Shown piece after piece: positions 40,936 to 54,345 of a stretch of DNA of 64,000 nucleotides (the stretch's first letter is position 1; every line of letters starts with the position of its first letter). Under the pieces are notes generated by a model. That model did no database searches. It was not told where the DNA came from and saw nothing but the letters and a program-made list of their open reading frames with translations. A program made the translations under genes and the position numbers. The stretch lies in assembly GCF_051020955.1 (NCBI RefSeq), contig NW_027476093.1, forward strand, positions 3,447,887 to 3,511,886. Reading direction: 5' to 3'. Source of the DNA: Megalopta genalis. Lineage: Eukaryota; Arthropoda; Insecta; Hymenoptera; Halictidae.

Positions 40936-42018
40936 GAAGAACAAACAACAAACAACGAAGAACAAACAACAAACAACGAAGAACAAACAACGAAGAACAA
41001 ACAACGAAGAACAAACAACGAAGAACAAACAACGAAGAACAAACAACGAAGAACAAACAACGAAGAACAAACAACGAAGAACAAACAACGAAGAACAAAC
41101 AACGAAGAACAAACAACGAAGAACAAACAACGAAGAACAAACAACGAAGAACAAACAACGAAGAACAAACAACAAACAAGAAACAACGAAGAAAAAACAA
41201 CAAACAACAAACAACGAAGAACAAACAACAAACAACAAACAACAAACAACGAAGAACAAACAACAAACAACGAAGAACAAACAACAAAAAACGAAGAACA
41301 AACAACAAACAACAAACAACGAAGAACAAACAACAAACAACAAACAACGAAGAACAAACAACAAACAACAAACAACGAAGAACAAACAACAAACAACAAA
41401 CAGCGAAGAACAAACAACAAACAACGAAGAACAAACAACAAACAACGAAGAACAAACAACAAACAACGAAGAACAAACAACAAACAACGAAGAACAAACA
41501 ACAAACATCGAAGAACAAACAACAAACAACGATGAACAAACAACAAACAACGAAGAACAAACAACAAACAACGAAGAACAAACAACAAACAACGAAGAAC
41601 AAACAACAAACAACAAACAACGAAGAACAAACAACAAACAACGAACAACGAAGAACAAACAACGAAGAACAAACAACGAAGAACAAACAACGAAGAACAA
41701 ACAACAAACAACGAAGAACAAACAACGAAGAACAAACAACGAAGAACAAACAACGAAGAACAAACAACGAAGAACAAACAACGAAGAACAAACAACGAAG
41801 AACAAACAACGAAGAACAAACAACGAAGAACAAACAACGAAGAACAAACAACGAAGAACAAACAACGAAGAACAAACAACGAAGAACAAACAACGAAGAA
41901 CAAACAACGAAGAACAAACAACGAAGAACAAACAACGAAGAACAAACAACGAAGAACAAACAACGAAGAACAAACAACGAAGAACAAACAACGAAGAACA
42001 AACAACGAAGAACAAACA
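40936..42018. repeat. E-A dimers, anchor, E words with landmark, long E-A run
   Basis: Dimers, the anchor near 41,176, 28-bp words, a CAAACAG near 41,400, 21-bp words and the landmark at 41,506-41,534 (ATG 41,532). Then about 27 E-A dimers to 42,018. Confidence 0.86.
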
Positions 42019-42411
42019 ACGAACAACGAACAACGAACAACGAACAACGAACAACGAACAACGAACAACGAACAACGAACAACGAACAACGAACAACGAA
42101 CAACGAACAACGAACAACGAACAACGAACAACGAACAACGAACAACGAACAACGAACAACGAACAACGAACAACGAACAACGAACCACGAACAACGAACA
42201 ACGAACAACGAACAACGAACAACGAACAACGAACAACGAACAACGAACAACGAACAACGAACAACGAACAACGACCAACGAACAACGAACAACGAACAAC
42301 GAACAACGAACAACGAACAACGAACAACGAACAAACGAACAACGAACAAACGAACAACGAACAAACGAACAACGAACAACGAACAACGAACAACGAACAA
42401 CGAACAACGAA
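42019..42411. repeat. CGAACAA block with 15-bp words
   Basis: G monomers with CCACGAA near 42,184 and CGACCAA near 42,273, then 15-bp words at 42,328-42,372. It is a duplicate of 40,471-40,935, about 1.47 kb downstream. Confidence 0.87.
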
Positions 42412-43275
42412 GAACAAACAACAAACAACGAAGAACAAACAACAAACAACGAAGAACAAACAACAAACAACGAAGAACAAACAACGAAGAACAAACAACG
42501 AAGAACAAACAACGAAGAACAAACAACGAAGAACAAACAACGAAGAACAAACAACGAAGAACAAACAACGAAGAACAAACAACGAAGAACAAACAACGAA
42601 GAACAAACAACGAAGAACAAACAACGAAGAACAAACAACGAAGAACAAACAACGAAGAACAAACAACAAACAAGAAACAACGAAGAAAAAACAACAAACA
42701 ACAAACAACGAAGAACAAACAACAAACAACAAACAACAAACAACGAAGAACAAACAACAAACAACGAAGAACAAACAACAAAAAACGAAGAACAAACAAC
42801 AAACAACAAACAACGAAGAACAAACAACAAACAACAAACAACGAAGAACAAACAACAAACAACAAACAACGAAGAACAAACAACAAACAACAAACAGCGA
42901 AGAACAAACAACAAACAACGAAGAACAAACAACGAAGAACAAACAACGAAGAACAAACAACGAAGAACAAACAACGAAGAACAAACAACGAAGAACAAAC
43001 AACGAAGAACAAACAACGAAGAACAAACAACGAAGAACAAACAACGAAGAACAAACAACGAAGAACAAACAACGAAGAACAAACAACGAAGAACAAACAA
43101 CGAAGAACAAACAACGAAGAACAAACAACGAAGAACAAACAACGAAGAACAAACAACGAAGAACAAACAACGAAGAACAAACAACGAAGAACAAACAACG
43201 AAGAACAAACAACGAAGAACAAACAACGAAGAACAAACAACAAACAACGAAGAACAGACAACAAACAACGAAGAA
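42412..43275. repeat. E-A dimers, anchor cassette, long E-A run
   Basis: E-A-A words and dimers, the anchor near 42,671, 28-bp words, CAAACAG near 42,897, then about 23 E-A dimers to about 43,240 and CAGACAA near 43,256. Confidence 0.86.
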
Positions 43276-43660
43276 CGAACAACGAACAACGAACAACGAA
43301 CAACGAACAACGAACAACGAACAACGAACAACGAACAACGAACAACGAACAACGAACAACGAACAACGAACAACGAACAACGAACAACGAACAACGAACA
43401 ACGAACAACGAACAAACGAACAACGAACAAACGAACAACGAACAAACGAACAACTAACAACGAACAACGAACAACGAACAACGAACAACGAACAACGAAC
43501 AACGAACAACGAACAACGAACAACGAACAACGAACAACGAACAACAAACAACGAACAACGTACAACGAACAACGAACAACGAACAACGAACAACGAACAA
43601 CGAACAACGAACAACAAGCAACGAACAACCAGCAACGAACAACCAGCAACAAGCAACGAA
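43276..43660. repeat. CGAACAA block with CTAACAA, CGTACAA and doubled CCAGCAA
   Basis: G monomers, three 15-bp words at 43,409-43,453, CTAACAA at about 43,453, CGTACAA (T at 43,561), then CCAGCAA at 43,629 and 43,643. The 68-bp spacing from CGTACAA to CCAGCAA and the 14-bp CCAGCAA spacing are identical in the copies near 47,331, 51,391 and 59,077. Confidence 0.9.
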
Positions 43661-44655
43661 GAACAAACAACAAACAACGAAGAACAAACAACAAACAACG
43701 AAGAACAAACAACAAACAACGAAGAACAAACAACAAACAACGAAGAACAAACAACAAACAACGAAGAACAAACAACAAACAACGCAGAACAAACAACAAA
43801 CAACGAAGAACAAACAACAAACAACGAAGAACAAACAACAAACAACGAAGAACAAACAACAAACAACGAAGAACAAACAACAAACAACAAGCAACAAGCA
43901 ACAAGCAACAAGCAACGAAGAACAAACAACAAACAACAAGCAACGAAGAACAAACAACAAACAACGAAGAACAAACAACAAACAACGAAGAACAAACAAC
44001 AAACAACGAACAACGAACAACGAACAACGAACAACGAACAACGAACAACGAACAACGAACAACGAACAACGAACAACGAACAACGAACAACGAACAACGA
44101 ACAACGAACAACGAACAACGAACAACGAACAACGAACAACGAACAACGAACAACGAACAACGAACAACGAACAACGAACAACGAACAACGAACAACGAAC
44201 AACGAAGAACAAACAACGAACAACGAACAAACGAACAACGAACAAACGAACAACGAACAAACGAACAACGAAGAACGAACAACGAAGAACGAACAACGAA
44301 GAACGAACAACGAAGAACAAACAACGAAGAACAAACAACGAACAACGAACAACGAACAACGAACAACGAACAACGAACAACGAACAACGAACAACGAACA
44401 ACGAACAACGAACAACGAACAACGAACAACGAACAACGAACAACGAACAACGAACAACGAACAACGAACAACGAACAACGAACAACGAACAACGAACAAC
44501 GAACAACGAACAACGAACAACGAACAACGAACAACGAACAACGAACAACGAACAACGAACAACGAACAACGAACAACGAACAACGAACAAACGAACAACG
44601 AACAAACGAACAACGAACAAACGAACAACGAACAAACGAACAACGAACAACGAAC
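43661..44655. repeat. E-A-A words with CGCAGAA, S run, two G blocks with 15-bp words
   Basis: About eleven E-A-A words including CGCAGAA near 43,792, four S near 43,887-43,914, and a G block with 15-bp words at 44,224-44,268. A short E-G/E-A stretch leads to a second G block with four 15-bp words at 44,584-44,642. Confidence 0.86.
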
Positions 44656-45180
44656 AACGAAGAACAAACAACGAAGAACAAACAACGAAGAACAAACAAC
44701 GAAGAACAAACAACGAAGAACAAACAACGAAGAACAAACAACGAAGAACAAACAACAAACAAGAAACAACGAAGAAAAAACAACAAACAACAAACAACGA
44801 AGAACAAACAACAAACAACAAACAACAAACAACGAAGAACAAACAACAAACAACGAAGAACAAACAACAAAAAACGAAGAACAAACAACAAACAACAAAC
44901 AACGAAGAACAAACAACAAACAACAAACAATGAAGAACAAACAACAAACAACAAACAACGAAGAACAAACAACAAACAACAAACAACGAAGAACAAACAA
45001 CAAACAACGAAGAACAAACAACAAACAACGAAGAACAAACAACAAACAACGAAGAACAAACAACAAACAACGAAGAACAAACAACAAACATCGAAGAACA
45101 AACAACAAACAACGATGAACAAACAACAAACAACGAAGAACAAACAACAAACAACGAAGAACAAACAACAAACAACGAAG
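44656..45180. repeat. E-A dimers, anchor, E words and landmark
   Basis: Anchor near 44,759, 28-bp words, an AATGAAG variant near 44,929 and the landmark at 45,088-45,117. The region matches 48,486-49,030, including the AATGAAG variant near 48,766. Confidence 0.87.
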
Positions 45181-46020
45181 AACAAACAACGAAGAACAAA
45201 CAACAAACAACGAAGAACAAACAACAAACAACGAAGAACAAACAACAAACAACGAAGAACAAACAACGAACAACGAAGAACAAACAACGAAGAACAAACA
45301 ACGAAGAACAAACAACAAACAACGAAGAACAAACAACGAAGAACAAACAACGAAGAACAAACAACGAAGAACAAACAACGAAGAACAAACAACGAAGAAC
45401 AAACAACGAAGAACAAACAACGAAGAACATACAACGAAGAAAAAACAACGAAGAACAAACAACGAAGAACAAACAACGAAGACCAAACAACGAAGAACAA
45501 ACAACGAAGAACACACAACGAAGAACAAACAAAGAAGAACAAACAACGAAGAACAAACAACGAAGAACAAACAACGAAGAACAAACAACGAAGAACAAAC
45601 AACGAAGAACAAACAACGAAGAACAAACAACGAAGAACAAACAACGAAGAACAAATAACGAAGAACTAACAACGAAGTACAAACAACGAAGTACAAACAA
45701 CGAAGAACAAACAACGAAGAACAAACAACGAAGACCAAACAACGAAGAACAAACAACGAAGAACACACAACGAAGAACAAACAAAGAAGAACAAACAACG
45801 AAGAACAAACAACGAAGAACAAACAACGAAGAACAAACAACGAAGAACAAACAACGAAGAACAAACAACGAAGAACAAACAACGAAGAACAAACAACGAA
45901 GAACAAACAACGAAGAACTAACAACGAAGTACAAACAACGAAGTACAAACAACGAAGAACAAACAACGAAGAACAAACAACGAAGAACAAACAACGAAGA
46001 ACAAACAACGAAGAACAAAC
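45181..46020. repeat. Long E-A dimer field with an internal duplication
   Basis: About 55 dimers carrying T and C variants in a fixed order: CATACAA, CGAAGAAAAAAC, GACCAAA, CACACAA, CAAAGAA, then ACTAAC and two AGTACAA. Part of this series is repeated within the block at about 45,480-45,680 and 45,730-45,950. The copies at 49,131-49,875 and 54,346-55,140 carry the same series. Confidence 0.86.
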
Positions 46021-46345
46021 AACAAACAACGAAGAACAAACAACAAACACAATCAACGAAGAACAAACAACAAACAACGAAGAACAAACAACAAACAACA
46101 AACAACAAACAACGAAGAACAAACAACAAACAACAATCAACGAAGAACAAACAACAAACAACGAAGAACAAACAACAAACAACAAACAACGAAGAACAAA
46201 CAACAAACAACAAACAACGAAGAACAAACAACAAACAACAAACAACGAAGAACAAACAACAAACAACAAACAACGAAGAACAAACAACAAACAACAAACA
46301 ACGAAGAACAAACAACAAACAACGAAGAACAAACAACAAACAACA
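46021..46345. repeat. 28-bp E-A-A-A words with CAATCAA variants
   Basis: E words with a CACAATCAA variant near 46,051 and CAATCAA near 46,137. The same pair is found at 49,900/49,987; the copy at 55,170/55,260 has CAATCAA without the CACAAT indel. Confidence 0.86.
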
Positions 46346-46600
46346 AACAACGAAGAACAAACAACGAACAACGAAGAACAAACAACGAAGAACAAACAAC
46401 GAACAACGAAGAACAAACAACGAACAACGAAGAACAAACAACGAACAACGAAGAACAAACAACGAACAACGAGGAACAAACAACGAACAACGAGGAACAA
46501 ACAACGAACAACGAGGAACGAACAACGAACAACGAGGAACGAACAACGAACAACGAGGAACGAACAACGAACAACGAGGAACGAACAACGAAGAACGAAG
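46346..46600. repeat. 21-bp G-E-A words and CGAGGAA words
   Basis: G-E-A trimers, then words in which CGAAGAA becomes CGAGGAA: two with CAAACAA and four with CGAACAA. The copy at 50,171-50,560 has the same transition with more G-E-A words. Confidence 0.87.
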
Positions 46601-47311
46601 AACGAACAACGAACAACGAAGAACGAACAACGAACAACGAAGAACGAACAACGAACAACGAACAACGAACAACGATCAACGAACAACGAACAACGAACAA
46701 CGAACAACGAACAACGAACTACGAACAACGAACAACGAACTACGAAGAACGAACAACGAACAACGAACAACGAACAACGAACAACGAACAACGAACAACG
46801 AACAACGAACAACGAACATCGAAGAACACACAACGAACATCGAAGAACACACAACGAACAACGAACAACGAACAACGAACAACGAACAACGAACAACGAA
46901 CAACGAACAACGAACAACGAAGAACGAACAACGAACAACGAAGAACGAACAACGAACAACGAAGAACGAACAACGAACAACGAAGAACGAACAACGAACA
47001 ACGAAGAACGAACAACGAACAACGAAGAACGAACAACGAACAACGAAGAACGAACAACGAACAACGAACAACGAACAACGAACAACGAACAACGAACAAC
47101 GAACAACGAACAACGAACAACGAACAACGAAGAACGAACAACGAACAACGAAGAACGTACAACGAACAACGAAGAACGTACAACGAACAACGAACAACGA
47201 ACAACGAACAACGAACAACGAACAACGAACAACGAACAACGAACAACGAACAACGAACAACGTACAACGAACAACGAACAACGAACAACGAACAACGAAC
47301 AACGAACAACG
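46601..47311. repeat. CGAACAA field with E-G-G words and T-marked sites
   Basis: G monomers with E-G-G 21-bp words at about 46,920-47,050. T markers include GATCAAC (T at 46,676) and two CATCGAAGAACACAC elements with T at 46,819 and 46,840. The GATCAAC-to-CATCGAA distance of 143 bp is identical in the copies at 50,666/50,809 and 52,496/52,639. Confidence 0.88.
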
Positions 47312-48485
47312 AACAACAAGCAACGAACAACCAGCAACGAACAACCAGCAACAAGCAACGAAGAACAAACAACAAACAACGAAGAACAAACAACAAACAA
47401 CGAAGAACAAACAACAAACAACGAAGAACAAACAACAAACAACGAAGAACAAACAACAAACAACGAAGAACAAACAACAAACAACGCAGAACAAACAACA
47501 AACAACGAAGAACAAACAACAAACAACGAAGAACAAACAACAAACAACGAAGAACAAACAACAAACAACGAAGAACAAACAACAAACAACAAGCAACAAG
47601 CAACAAGCAACAAGCAACGAAGAACAAACAACAAACAACAAGCAACGAAGAACAAACAACAAACAACGAAGAACAAACAACAAACAACGAAGAACAAACA
47701 ACAAACAACGAACAACGAACAACGAACAACGAACAACGAACAACGAACAACGAACAACGAACAACGAACAACGAACAACGAACAACGAACAACGAACAAC
47801 GAACAACGAACAACGAATAACGAACAACGAACAACGAACAACGAACAACGAACAACGAACAACGAACAACGAACAACGAAGAACAAACAACGAAGAACAA
47901 ACAACGAACAACGAACAAACGAACAACGAACAAACGAACAACGAACAAACGAACAACGAAGAACGAACAACGAAGAACGAACAACGAAGAACAAACAACG
48001 AAGAACAAACAACGAACAACGAACAACGAACAACGAACAACGAACAACGAACAACGAACAACGAACAACGAACAACGAACAACGAACAACGAACAACGAA
48101 CAACGAACAACGAACAACGAACAACGAACAACGAACAACGAACAACGAACAACGAACAACGAACAACGAACAACGAACAACGAACAACGAACAACGAACA
48201 ACGAACAACGAACAACGAACAACGAACAACGAACAACGAACAACGAACAACGAACAACGAACAACGAACAACGAACAACGAACAACGAACAACGAACAAC
48301 GAACAACGAACAACGAACAACGAACAACGAACAACGAACAACGAACAACGAACAACGAACAACGAACAACGAACAACGAACAACGAACAACGAACAACGA
48401 ACAAACGAACAACGAACAAACGAACAACGAACAAACGAACAACGAACAAACGAACAACGAACAAACGAACAACGAACAACGAACA
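47312..48485. repeat. Doubled CCAGCAA, E-A-A words, S run, long G block with five 15-bp words
   Basis: CCAGCAA at 47,331 and 47,345, E-A-A words with CGCAGAA near 47,486, four S near 47,591-47,618, and a G block with CGAATAA near 47,817. The first 15-bp words lie at 47,912-47,958. Then comes about 390 bp of G, ending in five 15-bp words at 48,398-48,472. This is a longer copy of 43,614-44,642. Confidence 0.87.
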
Positions 48486-49130
48486 ACGAAGAACAAACAA
48501 CGAAGAACAAACAACGAAGAACAAACAACGAAGAACAAACAACGAAGAACAAACAACGAAGAACAAACAACGAAGAACAAACAACAAACAAGAAACAACG
48601 AAGAAAAAACAACAAACAACAAACAACGAAGAACAAACAACAAACAACAAACAACAAACAACAAACAACGAAGAACAAACAACAAACAACGAAGAACAAA
48701 CAACAAAAAACGAAGAACAAACAACAAACAACAAACAACGAAGAACAAACAACAAACAACAAACAATGAAGAACAAACAACAAACAACAAACAACGAAGA
48801 ACAAACAACAAACAACAAACAACGAAGAACAAACAACAAACAACGAAGAACAAACAACAAACAACGAAGAACAAACAACAAACAACGAAGAACAAACAAC
48901 AAACAACGAAGAACAAACAACAAACAACGAAGAACAAACAACAAACATCGAAGAACAAACAACAAACAACGATGAACAAACAACAAACAACGAAGAACAA
49001 ACAACAAACAACGAAGAACAAACAACAAACAACGAAGAACAAACAACAAACAACGAAGAACAAACAACAAACAACGAAGAACAAACAACAAACAACGAAG
49101 AACAAACAACAAACAACGAAGAACAAACAA
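48486..49130. repeat. E-A dimers, anchor, E words and landmark
   Basis: Copy of 44,656-45,180 with extra A monomers (near 48,655) and more E-A-A words after the landmark (ATG at 48,972, 3,857 bp from the 45,115 copy). Confidence 0.87.
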
Positions 49131-50170
49131 CGAACAACGAAGAACAAACAACGAAGAACAAACAACGAAGAACAAACAACAAACAACGAAGAACAAACAA
49201 CGAAGAACAAACAACGAAGAACAAACAACGAAGAACAAACAACGAAGAACAAACAACGAAGAACAAACAACGAAGAACAAACAACGAAGAACATACAACG
49301 AAGAAAAAACAACGAAGAACAAACAACGAAGAACAAACAACGAAGACCAAACAACGAAGAACAAACAACGAAGAACACACAACGAAGAACAAACAAAGAA
49401 GAACAAACAACGAAGAACAAACAACGAAGAACAAACAACGAAGAACAAACAACGAAGAACAAACAACGAAGAACAAACAACGAAGAACAAACAACGAAGA
49501 ACAAACAACGAAGAACAAATAACGAAGAACTAACAACGAAGTACAAACAACGAAGTACAAACAACGAAGAACAAACAACGAAGAACAAACAACGAAGACC
49601 AAACAACGAAGAACAAACAACGAAGAACACACAACGAAGAACAAACAAAGAAGAACAAACAACGAAGAACAAACAACGAAGAACAAACAACGAAGAACAA
49701 ACAGCGAAGAACAAACAACGAAGAACAAACAACGAAGAACAAACAACGAAGAACAAACAACGAAGAACTAACAACGAAGTACAAACAACGAAGTACAAAC
49801 AACGAAGAACAAACAACGAAGAACAAACAACGAAGAACAAACAACGAAGAACAAACAACGAAGAACAAACAACAAACAACGAAGAACAAACAACAAACAC
49901 AATCAACGAAGAACAAACAACAAACAACGAAGAACAAACAACAAACAACAAACAACAAACAACGAAGAACAAACAACAAACAACAATCAACGAAGAACAA
50001 ACAACAAACAACGAAGAACAAACAACAAACAACAAACAACAAAGAACAAACAACAAACAACAAACAACGAAGAACAAACAACAAACAACAAACAACGAAG
50101 AACAAACAACAAACAACAAACAACGAAGAACAAACAACAAACAACAAACAACGAAGAACAAACAACAAAC
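49131..50170. repeat. Long E-A dimer field and 28-bp words
   Basis: Copy of 45,181-46,345 with the same internal duplication and the same variant series. Private differences are a CAGCGAA near 49,702 and a CAAAGAA in place of one E near 50,040. Confidence 0.86.
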
Positions 50171-51371
50171 AACAAACAACGAAGAACAAACAACGAACAA
50201 CGAAGAACAAACAACGAAGAACAAACAACGAACAACGAAGAACAAACAACGAACAACGAAGAACAAACAACGAACAACGAAGAACAAACAACGAACAACG
50301 AAGAACAAACAACGAACAACGAAGAACAAACAACGAACAACGAAGAACAAACAACGAAGAACAAACAACGAACAACGAAGAACAAACAACGAACAACGAA
50401 AAACAAACAACGAACAACGAAGAACAAACAACGAACAACGAAGAACAAACAACGAACAACGAGGAACAAACAACGAACAACGAGGAACAAACAACGAACA
50501 ACGAGGAACGAACAACGAACAACGAGGAACGAACAACGAACAACGAGGAACGAACAACGAACAACGAAGAACGAACAACGAAGAACGAAGAACGAACAAC
50601 GAACAACGAAGAACGAACAACGAACAACGAAGAACGAACAACGAACAACGAACAACGAACAACGATCAACGAACAACGAACAACGAACAACGAACAACGA
50701 ACAACGAACTACGAACAACGAACAACGAACTACGAAGAACGAACAACGAACAACGAACAACGAACAACGAACAACGAACAACGAACAACGAACAACGAAC
50801 AACGAACATCGAAGAACACACAACGAACATCGAAGAACACACAACGAACAACGAACAACGAACAACGAACAACTAACAACGAACAACGAACAACGAACAA
50901 CGAACAACGAACAACGAACAACGAACAACGAACAACGAAGAACGAACAACGAACAACGAAGAACGAACAACGAACAACGAACAACGAAGAACGAACAACG
51001 AACAACGAAGAACGAACAACGAACAACGAAGAACGAACAACGAACAACGAAGAACGAACAACGAACAACGAAGAACGAACAACGAACAACGAAGAACGAA
51101 CAACGAACAACGAACAACGAACAACGAACAACGAACAACGAACAACGAACAACGAACAACGAACAACGAACAACGAAGAACGAACAACGAACAACGAAGA
51201 ACGTACAACGAACAACGAAGAACGTACAACGAACAACGAACAACGAACAACGAACAACGAACAACGAACAACGAACAACGAACAACGAACAACGAACAAC
51301 GAACAACGAACAACGAACAACGTACAACGAACAACGAACAACGAACAACGAACAACGAACAACGAACAACG
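50171..51371. repeat. G-E-A, CGAGGAA and T-marked CGAACAA field
   Basis: Copy of 46,346-47,311. GATCAAC T at 50,666, CATCGAA T at 50,809 and 50,830, a CTAACAA near 50,875, and E-G-G words. GTACAA sites occur near 51,203 and 51,224, and CGTACAA T lies at 51,323. Confidence 0.87.
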
Positions 51372-52440
51372 AACAACAAGCAACGAACAACCAGCAACGA
51401 ACAACCAGCAACAAGCAACGAAGAACAAACAACAAACAACGAAGAACAAACAACAAACAACGAAGAACAAACAACAAACAACGAAGAACAAACAACAAAC
51501 AACGAAGAACAAACAACAAACAACGAAGAACAAACAACAAACAACGCAGAACAAACAACAAACAACGAAGAACAAACAACAAACAACGAAGAACAAACAA
51601 CAAACAACGAAGAACAAACAACAAACAACGAAGAACAAACAACAAACAACAAGCAACAAGCAACAAGCAACAAGCAACGAAGAACAAACAACAAACAACA
51701 AGCAACGAAGAACAAACAACAAACAACGAAGAACAAACAACAAACAACGAAGAACAAACAACAAACAACGAACAACGAACAACGAACAACGAACAACGAA
51801 CAACGAACAACGAACAACGAACAACGAACAACGAACAACGAACAACGAACAACGAACAACGAACAACGAATAACGAACAACGAACAACGAACAACGAACA
51901 ACGAACAACGAACAACGAACAACGAACAACGAACAACGAAGAACAAACAACGAAGAACAAACAACGAACAACGAACAAACGAACAACGAACAAACGAACA
52001 ACGAACAAACGAACAACGAAGAACGAACAACGAAGAACGAACAACGAAGAACAAACAACGAAGAACAAACAACGAACAACGAACAACGAACAACGAACAA
52101 CGAACAACGAACAACGAACAACGAACAACGAACAACGAACAACGAACAACGAACAACGAACAACGAACAACGAACAACGAACAACGAACAACGAACAACG
52201 AACAACGAACAACGAACAACGAACAACGAACAACGAACAACGAACAACGAACAACGAACAACGAACAACGAACAACGAACAACGAACAACGAACAACGAA
52301 CAACGAACAACGAACAACGAACAACGAACAACGAACAACGAACAACGAACAACGAACAACGAACAACGAACAACGAACAACGAACAACGAACAACGAACA
52401 ACGAACAACGAAGAACGAACAACGAAGAACGAACAACGAA
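51372..52440. repeat. Doubled CCAGCAA, E-A-A words, S run, G blocks
   Basis: CCAGCAA at 51,391 and 51,405, CGCAGAA near 51,546, four S near 51,652-51,680, G with CGAATAA near 51,870, and three 15-bp words at 51,972-52,018. About 370 bp of pure G follows. It is the third copy of this module. Confidence 0.87.
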
Positions 52441-53551
52441 GAACGAAGAACGAACAACGAACAACGAACAACGAACAACGAACAACGAACAACGATCAAC
52501 GAACAACGAACAACGAACAACGAACAACGAACAACGAACTACGAACAACGAACAACGAACTACGAAGAACGAACAACGAACAACGAACAACGAACAACGA
52601 ACAACGAACAACGAACAACGAACAACGAACAACGAACATCGAAGAACACACAACGAACATCGAAGAACACACAACGAACAACGAACAACGAACAACGAAC
52701 AACGAACAACGAACAACGAACAACGAACAACGAACAACGAACAACGAACAACGAACAACGAACAACGAACAACGAAGAACGAACAACGAACAACGAAGAA
52801 CGAACAACGAACAACGAAGAACGAACAACGAACAACGAAGAACGAACAACGAACAACGAAGAACGAAGAACGAACAACGAAGAACGAACAACGAACAACG
52901 AACAACAAGCAACGAACAACCAGCAACAAGCAACGAAGAACGAACAACGAACAACGAACAACGAACAACGAACTACGAACAACGAACAACGAACTACGAA
53001 GAACGATCAACGAACAACGAACAACGAACAACGAACATCGAAGAACGAACAACGAACAACGAAGAACGAACAACGAACCACGAAGAACGAACAACGAAGA
53101 ACGAACAACGAACAACGAACAACGAACAACGAACAACGATCAACGAACAACGAAGAACGAACAACGAAGAACGAACAACGAACAACGAACAACGAACAAC
53201 GAACAACGAAGAACAAACAACGAAGAACAAACAACGAACAACGAACAAACGAACAACGAACAAACGAACAACGAAGAACGAACAACGAAGAACAAACAAC
53301 GAAGAACAAACAACGAACAACGAACAACGAACAACGAACAACGAACAACGAACAACGAACAACGAACAACGAACAACGAACAACGAACAACGAACAACGA
53401 ACAACGAACAACGAACAACGAACAACGAAGAACGAACAACGAACAACGAACAACGAACAACGAACAACGAACAACGAACAACGAACAACGAACAACGAAC
53501 AACGAACAACGAACAACGAACAACGAACAACGAACAACGAACAACGAACAA
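52441..53551. repeat. Third T-marked CGAACAA field and rearranged fragments
   Basis: GATCAAC T at 52,496 and CATCGAA T at 52,639 and 52,660, E-G-G words, one CCAGCAA at 52,920 instead of the usual pair, then fragments repeating the GAACTACG and GATCAAC variants (T at 53,007 and 53,140). Two 15-bp words lie at 53,242-53,271, followed by G. Confidence 0.84.
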
Positions 53552-53746
53552 CGAACAAACGAACAACGAACAAACGAACAACGAACAAACGAACAACGAA
53601 CAAACGAACAACGAACAAACGAACAACGAACAAACGAACAACGAACAAACGAACAACGAACAAACGAACAACGAACAAACGTACAACGAACAAACGAACA
53701 ACGAACAAACGAACAACGAACAAACGAACAACGAACAAACGAACAA
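53552..53746. repeat. Thirteen-copy 15-bp array (octamer plus heptamer)
   Basis: CGAACAAA and CGAACAA alternate 13 times, with one CGTACAA in the ninth word. Clusters elsewhere have two to five copies, so this one has been amplified. Because 15 is divisible by three, this is one of the few stretches where reading frames do not rotate. Confidence 0.93.
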
Positions 53747-54345
53747 CGAAGAACAAACAACGAAGAACAAACAACGAAGAACAAACAACGAAGAACAAAC
53801 AACGAAGAACAAACAACGAAGAACAAACAACGAAGAACAAACAACGAAGAACAAACAACGAAGAACAAACAACGAAGAACAAACAACGAAGAACAAACAA
53901 CGAAGAACAAACAACAAACAAGAAACAACGAAGAAAAAACAACAAACAACAAACAACGAAGAACAAACAACAAACAACAAACAACAAACAACGAAGAACA
54001 AACAACAAACAACGAAGAACAAACAACAAAAAACGAAGAACAAACAACAAACAACAAACAACGAAGAACAAACAACAAACAACAAACAACGAAGAACAAA
54101 CAACAAACAACAAACAACGAAGAACAAACAACAAACAACAAACAACGAAGAACAAACAACAAACAACGAAGAACAAACAACAAACAACGAAGAACAAACA
54201 ACAAACAACGAAGAACAAACAACAAACATCGAAGAACAAACAACAAACAACGATGAACAAACAACAAACAACGAAGAACAAACAACAAACAACGAAGAAC
54301 AAACAACAAACAACGAAGAACAAACAACAAACAACGAAGAACAAA
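53747..54345. repeat. E-A dimers, anchor, E words and landmark
   Basis: Twelve or so dimers, the anchor near 53,907, 28-bp words, 21-bp words, and the landmark at 54,226-54,255 (ATG 54,253). Confidence 0.87.

Noticed and set aside
30940..49746. Very long open frames (up to about 6,268 codons here, others over 1,000 codons on both strands) that look like giant Cys/Val/Leu/Phe-rich or Asn/Gln/Thr/Lys-rich proteins
   Set aside because: The + strand nearly lacks T, so stops are almost impossible on it, and the - strand meets one only where the + strand has CTA, TTA or TCA. A 7-bp period rotates through all three frames, so every frame gives the same repeating peptide. There is no start context, domain, codon bias or non-repeat sequence.
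53552..53746. CRISPR array
   Set aside because: The 15-bp words are directly tandem with no unique spacers, and no cas-like sequence exists in the window.
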